Source of the DNA: Bordetella genomosp. 9
GTDB lineage: Bacteria > Pseudomonadota > Gammaproteobacteria > Burkholderiales > Burkholderiaceae_B
Assembly (NCBI RefSeq): GCF_002261425.1
Contig: NZ_NEVJ01000002.1
Location: forward strand, 868,001 to 932,000
Direction of reading: 5' to 3'
Length of the DNA stretch: 64,000 bases
Positions within the stretch are counted from its first letter, which is position 1, and every line of letters starts with the position of its first letter. Positions 35,364 to 43,799 of the stretch are shown here, piece after piece. The notes under the pieces are model-generated. The model ran no database searches and had not been told where the DNA came from. It was given only the letters and a program-made list of their open reading frames with translations. The position numbers and the translations under genes were made by a program.

Positions 35364-36254
35364 TCAAGGCGTCAAGGCCAGGGCGACTTCGGCGCATGCC
35401 AGGCGCAGGCATTCCACGAAGCCATGATGCAAGGCCGACATCGGGTCGTCCGCATGCACCAGCGCGCCGATATGGAAATGCACCGGCGGTTCCAGCCGGC
35501 GGATCGATAGCCCGGGCCGCGAGATGCCGTGCGCGCTGTAGGCATCGACGATGGCATCGCCGCAGCCCGTTTCCACCATGGCGCAGGCCATATAGTGGGT
35601 CTGCACCTGCAGGGCGGTGTTCATGCTGACCCCGTGTTCGGCCAGCGCGGCCTGCAGCAGATTGCCCAGCGGATCGTGCGGACTCATGGCGATCAGCCTG
35701 TCGGACCGCACCGCCGCCAGCGGCACCGGCTGCCCGCCCGGTTCGCGGCTCACGTACACCATCTCGGAACGGTCCAGGTCGATGCGGGCGATGCCGGGGT
35801 GGGAGGGCGGCTCATACGTGATCGCCATATCGATCTCGCGCGCCAGCAGCCCGGCGATCAGCTCATCCGTGTGATGGGTCTGCAGGCTGAAGGTGATGTC
35901 CGGCTGGCGGCTGCGGCTGATGCCCGCCGCGCGCGGCACGACGCCCAGCCCTAGGCTGGGCGCGCAGCCGATGCGCAAATGGCCGCGGGGGTGGTGGCGC
36001 AGGTTCGCCGCCAGCTTGCGCACGCTTTCCAGGTCGCGCGACAGGCGCGCGATATCCGGGGCCAGGATGTCGGCCTCGCGCGTGGCGCGCAGGCGGCCCT
36101 TCACCCTTTCGAAGAGCCGGAATCCGATCTGGGCTTCGGCGTGCGCCAGCATCTTGCTGGCCGCCGGCTGCGAAATATGCAGGGCCTGGGCGGCGCGGCT
36201 GAGCGAGCCGGTCGCCCGGATGGCTTCGAAAAGTTCGATGTGGCGCAGGCGCAT
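35364..36254 (-). CDS. LysR family transcriptional regulator
   Basis: A 296-residue LysR regulator. The N-terminal helix-turn-helix is RHIELFEAIRATGSLSRAAQ and ALHISQPAASKMLAHAE. The rest is an effector-binding domain. Start 36254 (MRLRHIELF) is chosen over an in-frame upstream ATG at 36314 because it gives the usual two-residue lead. It is divergent from the D-amino acid dehydrogenase at 36468, so it probably regulates that gene. It is convergent with the phosphopantetheinyl transferase gene, 8 bases apart, and marks the end of the aryl polyene region. Confidence 0.9.
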   Translation of the reverse strand: MRLRHIELFEAIRATGSLSRAAQALHISQPAASKMLAHAEAQIGFRLFERVKGRLRATREADILAPDIARLSRDLESVRKLAANLRHHPRGHLRIGCAPSLGLGVVPRAAGISRSRQPDITFSLQTHHTDELIAGLLAREIDMAITYEPPSHPGIARIDLDRSEMVYVSREPGGQPVPLAAVRSDRLIAMSPHDPLGNLLQAALAEHGVSMNTALQVQTHYMACAMVETGCGDAIVDAYSAHGISRPGLSIRRLEPPVHFHIGALVHADDPMSALHHGFVECLRLACAEVALALTP

Positions 36255-36467
36255 GATGGGCGGTCGGACGGGACTGAATAGCAAAAGGTTATATCGAATC
36301 GCCTGCGGGCGCACGCGTCATGGTGTGTTCCCTGCACCGAAGGGGCGTGGGGGCGGCGCAAGGCCCAAGGCATATCCAAAGGTTATGCATTCCAGTGGCT
36401 TTGGTATTTGCCGCCGTGCGTCCCCGTGTCCAGAATGCCTGCTGGTAAACGATTTCAGGATGTAGCG
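36255..36467. promoter_or_regulatory. divergent promoter region, LysR and dadA-like gene
   Basis: This 213-base gap contains the promoters for the LysR gene (minus) and the dehydrogenase (plus). AT-richer stretches near 36280-36300 and 36378-36410 are the likely binding sites. I cannot assign hexamers or a T-N11-A site with confidence. GATTTCAGGATGTAGCG before the ATG at 36468 provides a moderate ribosome-binding site. Confidence 0.4.
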
Positions 36468-37715
36468 ATGCGCGTGTGCGTAATCGGCGCGGGCGTGGTG
36501 GGCGTGGCGTCGGCGTATTTCCTTGCGCGCCAGGGATACGAAGTCACGCTGGTGGACGGCAGGGCCCAGCCTGGCGATGAAACCAGCCATGCCAACGGCG
36601 GCCAGCTCAGCTATAGCTACGTCGCGCCGCTGGCCGGCCCGGGCGTATTGCCCAACGTGCCCGCCTGGCTGCTGCGCCCGGATTCGCCGCTGCGGTTCCG
36701 GCCGCGGCTGGATCCGCACCAGTGGCGCTGGTGCATGCAATTCGCGCTGGCCTGCCGCGCGTCGGTCTCGCGCAGGGTAACGGCGGAAATGCTGACGCTG
36801 TCCTACCTGAGCCGCGATGTCCTGCATGCGCTGCTGGAGCAGGAGCCCCTGTCCTTCAGCCACCTGCGCAACGGCAAGCTGATCGTCTATCGCAGCAAGG
36901 CGCTGCTGGAAAAGGCGCGCGCGCTGGTGGCGTATCAAGCCAGCCATGGCGCCGATCAGCAGGTGCTGACCGCCGCGCAGACGCTGGCCATGGAACCCGC
37001 CCTGGCCGGCATGCGGGCCGACCTGGCCGGCGCGGTCTATACCCCAGGTGAAGAGGTCGGCGATTGCCTGCGCTTTACCGAAGCGCTTTTCGAACGCCTG
37101 GGGCGCCAGCCCAAGACGCGCATCCTGATGAGCACGCGCGTGTCCGCGCTGCGCCGGGAAGGCGCACGCATCGTCGCGGCGAACACGCCGGCCGGCGATA
37201 TCGAAGCCGATGCCTATGTGGTGGCTTCCGGCATGGGCAGCCGCGCGCTGCTGCAACCGCTGGGGCAGGATGTGCCCATCTATGGGTTGAAGGGCTACAG
37301 CCTCAGCGTCCCGATGAAGGATCACGAAGACGCCGGTCCCGCGATCAGCGTGACGGATTACGAGCGTCGCATCGTGTATGCGCGCATCGGATCGGTGCTG
37401 CGCATGGCCGCGATGGTGGACATCGGCGGCGACGCCGCCATCGATGAGCAGCGGATCGCGCTGCTCAAGCGCCAGGTGGCGGATACGTTTCCGTCCCTGC
37501 CGCTCGCGGCCGCCCAACCTTGGGCGGGCTTGCGTCCCGCCACGCCGTCCGGGAAGCCGATGATCGGTCCCAGCCGCGCGGCGTCCAATCTCTGGATGAA
37601 CCTGGGGCAGGGGGCGCTGGGCTTTACCCTGGCCTGCGGCAGCGCGGCGCTGCTGACCGCGCAGATGGCCGGGATTCCCGCGCCCATCGAGCCGCGGCCG
37701 TTCCTGCCGGCCTGA
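36468..37715 (+). CDS. dadA: D-amino acid dehydrogenase small subunit-type (DadA family)
   Basis: A 415-residue FAD enzyme that oxidises D-amino acids to 2-oxo acids with electrons passed to the respiratory chain. The N-terminal FAD motif is VCVIGAGVVGVASAYFLARQG, followed by the DETSHANGGQLSYSYVAPLA signature of DadA. The C-terminal region has NLWMNLGQGALGFTLACGSA. Divergent from a LysR regulator. No alanine racemase (dadX) is adjacent, so a wider D-amino acid role is possible. Confidence 0.88.
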   Translation: MRVCVIGAGVVGVASAYFLARQGYEVTLVDGRAQPGDETSHANGGQLSYSYVAPLAGPGVLPNVPAWLLRPDSPLRFRPRLDPHQWRWCMQFALACRASVSRRVTAEMLTLSYLSRDVLHALLEQEPLSFSHLRNGKLIVYRSKALLEKARALVAYQASHGADQQVLTAAQTLAMEPALAGMRADLAGAVYTPGEEVGDCLRFTEALFERLGRQPKTRILMSTRVSALRREGARIVAANTPAGDIEADAYVVASGMGSRALLQPLGQDVPIYGLKGYSLSVPMKDHEDAGPAISVTDYERRIVYARIGSVLRMAAMVDIGGDAAIDEQRIALLKRQVADTFPSLPLAAAQPWAGLRPATPSGKPMIGPSRAASNLWMNLGQGALGFTLACGSAALLTAQMAGIPAPIEPRPFLPA

Positions 37716-37723
37716 CCACGTAA

Positions 37724-37765
37724 AAAGGGCCTGGATGAGCAGGATGCTCAACAGGCCCCGTTTTC
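37724..37765 (+). terminator. rho-independent terminator after dadA-like gene
   Basis: GGGCCTG (37727-37733) pairs with CAGGCCC (37752-37758). Inside the loop a second stem GAGCA/TGCTC extends the hairpin. The sequence continues CGTTTT. It lies 11 bases after the stop of the dehydrogenase. Confidence 0.75.
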
Positions 37766-37826
37766 GCTACATACGCAGCAGGTTCGGCCGTGCAGGCCGG
37801 AAAAATCAAAATAAAGGCGAAAGCGA

Positions 37827-37848
37827 AAGGCCCGTCGTCACGGGCCTT
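37827..37848 (-). terminator. hairpin after Q/N-rich small gene
   Basis: AAGGCCCGT (37827-37835) and ACGGGCCTT (37840-37848) are perfect 9-base arms with a 4-base loop. On the minus strand the hairpin is followed by a T-rich stretch ending in GATTTTT. It lies 16 bases downstream of the stop of the small gene at 37865-38056. Confidence 0.7.
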
Positions 37849-37864
37849 CCACTACGCGCGCTTA

Positions 37865-38056
37865 TCAGCGCTTCTGGTCCGAACCCTGGCGCTGTTGGCC
37901 CGGTTGCTGGTCGGAGCGGTTCTGCTGCTGCTGTTGGTGAGTACGTTGCTGGTTCTGGTTGTGCTGCTGGCCGCCCTGGCCTTCCTGGCTGTGCTGGCGC
38001 TGGCCTTGTTGGTTTTGCTGGTTCTGCTGGTTCGGCTGATTGCTTTGCTGCTTCAT
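37865..38056 (-). CDS. small Gln/Asn-rich protein, unknown function
   Basis: A 63-residue protein of low complexity: about 29 Gln, 7 Asn and several His, Gly, Ser and Arg, with no hydrophobic stretch, signal peptide or membrane segment. It begins MKQQSNQPNQQNQQNQQGQR. The start follows a strong GCAAAGGAGCCAGCAA ribosome-binding site, and a perfect hairpin follows the stop, so it looks like a true expressed gene. It lies 137 bases after dnaE2 on the same strand, so it could share the SOS transcript or have its own promoter. Probably disordered. Confidence 0.7.
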   Translation of the reverse strand: MKQQSNQPNQQNQQNQQGQRQHSQEGQGGQQHNQNQQRTHQQQQQNRSDQQPGQQRQGSDQKR

Positions 38057-38193
38057 TTGCTGGCTCCTTTGCATAAATACCCCGGCGCCTGTACGCGGCT
38101 GGGCACGCGTCGGCGGCGGGAAAATGCGGAAATGGATCCGCGCCTGTTGGGCAGCAAACGCTGTGCCGGCGCGGCCCCGGCGCCCGCTGCGCT

Positions 38194-41100
38194 TCAGTGG
38201 AAGTTCCGGCTGGTGACCGACAGCGTGCCCAGCAGTGGCGTCAGGTCGACCAGGCGATGGGCAATCAGGTGGCGTACGCTGCTGACGTTCTGCCACACCC
38301 CGTACACCCCCAGCAGCGTGGACGCCAGCAGTTCCTTGCGCTGCCTGTCGATCAGTTCGCGCCGCACCACCACATTGACCGCGCCGGTTTCATCTTCGAT
38401 CGAAACGAAGATCGTGCCATTGGCCGTGCCGGGCCGTTGACGCACCGTGACCAGGCCGCAGGCGCGCGCCAGCCGCTTGTCGGGGTAGGCGCTGAGCGTT
38501 TCCGCCGTTTCGAAGCGGCGCGCCTTCAGCTTGTCGCGGAGCAAGGCCAGGGGATGGCGATGCAGCGTGAAGCGCAGCGAACGGTAATCGTCGGCGATGG
38601 TCTGGCCTTCGGTGGGCAGGGGCAGTTCGGGCGCCTGTGTTTCCATGATGGCGGCATCGCGCAGCAGGCCCTTGGCGGGCGGACCGGCCGCCGCTTCCCA
38701 ACGTGCCTGGCGGCGATGGCCGGCCAGGGCGCTCAGGGCATCGGCCGCCGCCAGCGCGTCCAGGTCGTGGCGGCTGAGATCCGCGCGCCGCGCCAGATCC
38801 GCGGTGTGCGCGTAAGGCTGTTGCAGCCGCGCGGTGGCGATGCGCAGCGCCGCCGCTTCGGACATGCCCTTGACCAGGTTCAGCCCCAGCCGCACGGCGG
38901 GCCGGCCCTTCGCGGTGGCGTGGGTGAAGTCCAGCCGGCTGTCCCAATCGCTGGCGCAGACGTCCACCGGCAATACCGTCACGCCGTGGCGGCGCGCATC
39001 CTGGATCAGCTGCGCCGGCGCGTAGAAACCCATGGGCTGCGAGTTCAGCAAGGCCGCCAGGAAGGCTTCCGGTTCATGCCGCTTGATCCATGAACTGGCA
39101 TAGGCCAGCAGGGCGAAGCTGGCGGCATGGCTTTCCGGGAAGCCATATTCGCCGAAGCCTTCGACCTGGCGGAAAATGGCCTCGGCGAATTCCTTGGCAT
39201 AGCCGCGTATCAGCATGCCGTCGACCAGCTTGTCGCGGAATTTGTGCACGCCGCCCTTGCGCCGCCACGCCGCCATGGAGCGGCGCAGTTCATCGGCTTC
39301 GCCGCCGCTGAAGCCCGCCGCCACCATGGCGATCTGCATGACCTGCTCCTGGAAAATCGGCACGCCCATGGTGCGTTTCAGCACCGCGCGCACGTCTTCG
39401 CTGGGATAGGCTTCTTCTTCCAATCCCTGGCGCCGCCGCAGATAGGGATGCACCATGCCGCCCTGGATGGGGCCAGGGCGCACGATGGCGACTTCCACCA
39501 CCAGGTCATAGAATTCGCGCGGCCGCAGGCGCGGCAGCATGGTCATCTGCGCGCGCGATTCGATCTGGAACACGCCTATCGTGTCGGCTTCGCAGATCAT
39601 GTTGTAGGTGGGGGTGTCGTGCGGCGGTATGTCCTGCATGGCGAAGGCGTGGCCGCGCCGCAGCGATATCAGTTCCAGCGCGCGGCGGATGACCGAAAGC
39701 ATGCCCAGGGCCAGCACGTCCACCTTCAGCAGGTGCATGGCGTCCAGGTCGTCCTTGTCCCACTGCACCACGCTGCGGCCTTCCATCGCGGCGTTTTCGA
39801 TGGGCACCAGGCGCGACAATTTGCCGCGCGAGATCACGAAGCCGCCCGGATGCTGCGACAGGTGCCGCGGAAATCCCATCAGCAGCGTGGCCAGCGCCGC
39901 CCACTGCCTGGCCACGACGGATTCGGGGTCCAGCCCGCAGGCCTGGAAGCCGTTCAGCAGGCCTTCGCGGCTGTCCCACCATTGATGCGCCTTGGCCACC
40001 GCGTCGACGATGGCCGGATCCACGCCCAGCGCCTTGCCGGTATCGCGCAGCACGCTGCGCGGCCGGTAGGAGATCACCACCGCCGTCAGCGCGGCACGCG
40101 CGCGGCCGTATTTTTCATAGATGTACTGGATGACTTCTTCGCGGCGCTGGTGCTCGAAATCGACGTCGATGTCGGGCGGTTCGTTGCGTTCCTTGCTGAT
40201 GAAGCGCTCGAACAGGGAATTGCCGCGCGCGGGATCGACTTCGGTGATGCCCAGGCAATAGCACACCGCCGAATTGGCGGCCGACCCGCGCCCCTGGCAC
40301 AGGATGCCTTGCGAACGCGCGAACTTGACGATGTCGTAGACCGTCAGGAAATACGCTTCGTAGCGCAGGTCCTGGATCAGCGCCAATTCCTTTTCGACCT
40401 GCGCGGTGATGGCGGCGGGTATCTGTGCGCCGAAGCGCCGATGCGCGCCCGCATAGGTTTCGGCGCGCAGGTAGGAGCCCGGCGTGGTCCCGGCGGGCAC
40501 GATTTCGTCGGGATACTGGTAGCGCAATTCGTCCAGGCTGAAGGTGCAGCGGCGGGCGATCTCCAGGGTCTGGCGCAGCGCTTCCGCGGGATAGAGGCGG
40601 GCCAGCTGCAGGCGCGAGCGCAGGTGGCGTTCGGCATTGGCGGCCAGCGCGTAGCCGCATTCGCTGACCGGCTTGCCCAGGCGGATGGCGGTCAGCGTGT
40701 CATGCAGCGGCTTGCGCGAACGGACGTGCATTTCCGCCAGGCCCAGCGCGGTGACCGGCAAGCCGCAGTCGCGCGCGGTGTCTTCCACGGTGGCGCGATG
40801 CAGGTCGTCGCGCGACTGGTGCCTGGCCATCAGGCCCATCCACGCGCGGCCGGGAAATACCCGCGCCAGCCAGCGCGCCTGGGTGGCCAGCTGGCCGGCG
40901 TCGATGCCCTGGGCCGGCGCCAGGATGGCCAGGCATTCGGGCAGGCCGGCCAGGTGCGCATAGTCCGCCGGCGGCCGTTCCAGCTGGGAAGGCGCAAGCA
41001 GGTATGAGCCTTTTATGGCCGCGCCGGTGCGCGCCATGGTGATCAGTTCGCAAAGATTGCCGTAGCCTTCGCGGGTCTGCGCCAGCAGGATCACACGCAT

Positions 41101-41364
41101 GGGTTCGGGGTGCGCGGGATCGTCCAGTTCGAAATAGCTGCCGATGATCAGCGGGAGCTTGAGCGTTTTCGCTTCGACGTGCGCGCGCACCACGCCGGCC
41201 ACCGAGCATTCGTCGGTGATGGCCAGGGCGGCATAACCCAGTTCCGCGGCGCGCGTCACCAGTTCTTCCGCATGCGAGGCGCCGCGCAGGAAGGTGAAGT
41301 TGGTCATGCACCCCAGTTCCGCGTAGGCGGGGATCATGGCGATGGATTCATCGAAGGCTTGCAT
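38194..41364 (-). CDS. dnaE2: error-prone DNA polymerase DnaE2 (ImuC)
   Basis: A 1056-residue C-family polymerase. The N-terminal PHP domain contains TNFTFLRGASHAEELV and LAITDECSVAGVVRAH. The palm motif PPDIDVDFEHQRREEVIQYI holds two catalytic aspartates. The C-terminal part has an OB-fold region with VTVRQRPGTANGTIFVSIEDE. DnaE2 extends past lesions during SOS mutagenesis together with ImuA and ImuB, which lie immediately upstream in the same operon. Confidence 0.95.
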   Translation of the reverse strand: MQAFDESIAMIPAYAELGCMTNFTFLRGASHAEELVTRAAELGYAALAITDECSVAGVVRAHVEAKTLKLPLIIGSYFELDDPAHPEPMRVILLAQTREGYGNLCELITMARTGAAIKGSYLLAPSQLERPPADYAHLAGLPECLAILAPAQGIDAGQLATQARWLARVFPGRAWMGLMARHQSRDDLHRATVEDTARDCGLPVTALGLAEMHVRSRKPLHDTLTAIRLGKPVSECGYALAANAERHLRSRLQLARLYPAEALRQTLEIARRCTFSLDELRYQYPDEIVPAGTTPGSYLRAETYAGAHRRFGAQIPAAITAQVEKELALIQDLRYEAYFLTVYDIVKFARSQGILCQGRGSAANSAVCYCLGITEVDPARGNSLFERFISKERNEPPDIDVDFEHQRREEVIQYIYEKYGRARAALTAVVISYRPRSVLRDTGKALGVDPAIVDAVAKAHQWWDSREGLLNGFQACGLDPESVVARQWAALATLLMGFPRHLSQHPGGFVISRGKLSRLVPIENAAMEGRSVVQWDKDDLDAMHLLKVDVLALGMLSVIRRALELISLRRGHAFAMQDIPPHDTPTYNMICEADTIGVFQIESRAQMTMLPRLRPREFYDLVVEVAIVRPGPIQGGMVHPYLRRRQGLEEEAYPSEDVRAVLKRTMGVPIFQEQVMQIAMVAAGFSGGEADELRRSMAAWRRKGGVHKFRDKLVDGMLIRGYAKEFAEAIFRQVEGFGEYGFPESHAASFALLAYASSWIKRHEPEAFLAALLNSQPMGFYAPAQLIQDARRHGVTVLPVDVCASDWDSRLDFTHATAKGRPAVRLGLNLVKGMSEAAALRIATARLQQPYAHTADLARRADLSRHDLDALAAADALSALAGHRRQARWEAAAGPPAKGLLRDAAIMETQAPELPLPTEGQTIADDYRSLRFTLHRHPLALLRDKLKARRFETAETLSAYPDKRLARACGLVTVRQRPGTANGTIFVSIEDETGAVNVVVRRELIDRQRKELLASTLLGVYGVWQNVSSVRHLIAHRLVDLTPLLGTLSVTSRNFH

Positions 41365-41400
41365 GGCGTGTCCGGCTCGGCGTATCAGGCATATGTCGTA

Positions 41401-42867
41401 TCAGGCATACAGCCCATGCAGATACCAGCGCGCATCGTCCACGCCGCGTTCGCGGTAGACCCAATAGCGCGCGGCGTGGTCATCTTCCGCCACGAAATAA
41501 TCGCGTACTGCCGCGGCTTCGTCCCACCAGCCGCTTTCGATGCGTTCCGGACCGCGCACCAGTTTCAATGGCGTTCCGTACACGGGCCGATGGCGCCGCA
41601 CTTGCAGCGGTTGTGGCGGATTGAGCAGCCAGAAGGGACGGTCCAGCGCGGGCGCGGGTTCGCTGGCCCCGGCCGCGCCATGCACGCCGGTCCAGCGATT
41701 GGCGACTTCGGGCCGATGATCGGCGACGGGGTCGGGACGCAGTACCCGGTCGGCGCCCAGGCGGGCCGTCAGCATGTCCAGCAGGCGCGCGCGTTCGCTG
41801 GCGACCTGGGCCGGTTCGGGAAACAGCGTGGTATTGGCCGCGGGTTGCGGGACCGTGTGCGGCGCGTCCAGCACGACCGCGACCACCGGCGCCTGCAGCG
41901 TCATGCGATCCAGCCGTTCGCGCAGCAGGCCCAGCAGGTGCGCCGGTTGCCAGGCCGGTTCGGCCAGCGTCAATTCCAGCAGGCTGGGCGGCCGCGCATG
42001 GCGGCCGCGTTCGTGTTCCAGGGCCAGCGTCAGCCGCGGCACGGCACGCTGGCGCGCGGTCAGCCAGCCGCTCATCTGTTCCACCAGTATGCGCGCCACC
42101 GCCAGCACCGCATCGGTGTGTTCGATGCGTTCGATAAGTTCGAAGCGGCGCTTGAAGGCCAGGGGAGGAGAAATCCAGGCGTGCGCCTGCGCCGCGTCGC
42201 CATACGCGGCATCCAGGGTTTTCAGCAGCGCCGTTCCGCAGCGGCGCTGCAGGCCGGCGCGGGGCAGGCGGCGCAGGAAGCCGAAATCGCGGCAGCCGAT
42301 GCCGTGCAGCCATTCCAGATGGGGCTGGGCCGGCGGCAGCAGGGCGCAGGGCAGGGCGTCCAGGCGCCGCGCCAGGCGCGCCATCGCCAATGCATGGCGT
42401 GGACCGGTATGGGTATCGGCCCTGCGCGCCAACAGCCAGGCGCCGCCCGCGGTGGGCGCGATGCCCAGATGCGCCTGCAGATTCAGCGTGCGCAACGTGC
42501 CGGCGACGCGGCGCGCCAGGGCGCGCGGCCCCCCGAATACGCGCAGGCTGGCACCGACGTTCAGCAGCAGGGCGTGCTGGTCGCCGAGCGCGACGTCCGG
42601 CGTGTATTGCAGCAGGGCCAGCGCGGCGCCTTCCAAGGCCGCGCCTTCGGCCGCCAGGTCGCGGTCCAGCAGAATGGCGTGCGGCGCCAGGGCATTGGCG
42701 CCGGCGCGGCGCATGCCCAGGGTAATGCCATGGCTGGCGGCAGCCGGCGTCAGGGCCATGACGCATTCCTGCTCGATGACCGCGCATGCCGTGACGTCCA
42801 GGGGCCACGGCGGATGCAGGGCATCAAGCGCCAGCCTCGGCAGGTAGACGGCGATCCAGAGTTGCAT
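41401..42867 (-). CDS. imuB: ImuB, Y-family DNA polymerase-like protein
   Basis: A 488-residue protein related to Y-family polymerases. It begins MQLWIAVYLPRLALDALHPP and lacks the metal-binding D-x-D of DinB, as expected for ImuB, which acts as a non-catalytic hub for DnaE2. The C-terminal region includes LVRGPERIESGWWDEAAAVR, DYFVAEDDHAARYWVYRERG and WYLHGLYA, typical of ImuB tails. The start at 42867 overlaps the end of imuA by 44 bases, so the two are translationally coupled. Confidence 0.92.
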   Translation of the reverse strand: MQLWIAVYLPRLALDALHPPWPLDVTACAVIEQECVMALTPAAASHGITLGMRRAGANALAPHAILLDRDLAAEGAALEGAALALLQYTPDVALGDQHALLLNVGASLRVFGGPRALARRVAGTLRTLNLQAHLGIAPTAGGAWLLARRADTHTGPRHALAMARLARRLDALPCALLPPAQPHLEWLHGIGCRDFGFLRRLPRAGLQRRCGTALLKTLDAAYGDAAQAHAWISPPLAFKRRFELIERIEHTDAVLAVARILVEQMSGWLTARQRAVPRLTLALEHERGRHARPPSLLELTLAEPAWQPAHLLGLLRERLDRMTLQAPVVAVVLDAPHTVPQPAANTTLFPEPAQVASERARLLDMLTARLGADRVLRPDPVADHRPEVANRWTGVHGAAGASEPAPALDRPFWLLNPPQPLQVRRHRPVYGTPLKLVRGPERIESGWWDEAAAVRDYFVAEDDHAARYWVYRERGVDDARWYLHGLYA

Positions 42868-43543
42868 GGTGATCGAAAACAAGGTCGTGCGTGGGCCGCG
42901 CGATGTCCCGGGCAGGCGCGCGCCGGTCCAGCGCGATATACAGGGAATGTCCGCACACCGGCCCGCGGCGTTTGACGATATCCACCTGCAATCCATCGCC
43001 GGCCGGCGCCAGCGCCAGGCGCAATGGCGCCGGCGATGCCTGGGCGCCGGCGCGCGTCGGGCGCAGACAGAAGAACAGGGTGGCGCCCCCCTGCGCCGCC
43101 AGATGCAGCCGCCGCAGGGATTCCGGCTGCGCCTGCGGCAGCCAGCACAGCAAAGCGGCGCAGCTGCCGTTTTTCAGCACCTGTTCCGCCGACCACAAGG
43201 CATCCGCCGGGCGTTCCGGATTCACCCAGAGCAGCCGGGCGGGGTCCAGCCCCCAACTGGTCCAAGCCGCGATATTGGGCACGCAGGGCGGCTGGACCAG
43301 CACGATGCTGCCTTCCCGGTCCAGGGCCTGCAGCGCCGGCCGCAGCAGGCGTATTTCACCGATGCCGGGACGCGGCAGCAGCAATTCGTTCAAGGCCGCG
43401 GGAGGCCAGCCCCCGCCGGGCAATTCCTTTTCCAGATCCGGATACCCCGTCGGCACCGCCGCCCGCGCCGCGCGCGCGAACTGCGTCCCCCGCCACAAGG
43501 CGGGATGGATCTGTTCGGGCGGCGGCATGGAAAGCGACGGCAT
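42824..43543 (-). CDS. imuA: ImuA, SOS mutasome accessory protein
   Basis: A 239-residue ImuA-type protein related to RecA/SulA folds. Typical segments are GYPDLEKELPGGGWPPAALNELL, RIRLLRPALQAL-like EIRLLRPALQAL and LLWVNPERPADALWSAEQVL. ImuA binds ImuB and RecA in SOS mutagenesis. It is the first gene of the operon imuA-imuB-dnaE2, behind the LexA box at 43621-43640. Confidence 0.92.
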   Translation of the reverse strand: MPSLSMPPPEQIHPALWRGTQFARAARAAVPTGYPDLEKELPGGGWPPAALNELLLPRPGIGEIRLLRPALQALDREGSIVLVQPPCVPNIAAWTSWGLDPARLLWVNPERPADALWSAEQVLKNGSCAALLCWLPQAQPESLRRLHLAAQGGATLFFCLRPTRAGAQASPAPLRLALAPAGDGLQVDIVKRRGPVCGHSLYIALDRRAPARDIARPTHDLVFDHHATLDRRLPAEAGA

Positions 43544-43620
43544 GACGGCGGAGCAAGGAAGGCAAGGGCGGAAACGCCCGGCGGATCAGGGCCGGGCGCG
43601 AGGGGTTCAGGTTGGATATT

Positions 43621-43640
43621 TACTGGACAAATATACAGTA
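43621..43640 (-). promoter_or_regulatory. LexA (SOS) box upstream of imuA
   Basis: On the minus strand the site reads TACTGTATATTTGTCCAGTA, matching the E. coli LexA consensus at 17 of 20 positions with perfect outer TACTG and CAGTA arms. It lies 77 bases upstream of the imuA start. This gives direct sequence support for DNA-damage control of imuA-imuB-dnaE2. Confidence 0.88.
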
Positions 43641-43799
43641 AAAATCCGGCGAAACCGTATCGCCTTGCAAGCCCGCGCCAAGGTAGAGCAGGGGCGCTAT
43701 AAGCTGTGATTCACGTCCTTCATGGAATCAGTCGGCGTACCATCTATTGAACTTCGACGGTTCGGCGTCATCTCATTCGCATTCACGGGAGGATTCCCT

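Noticed and set aside
39127..41007. Long plus-strand frame (626 codons) opposite dnaE2
   Set aside because: dnaE2 has clear palm and PHP motifs on the other strand; this frame has none.
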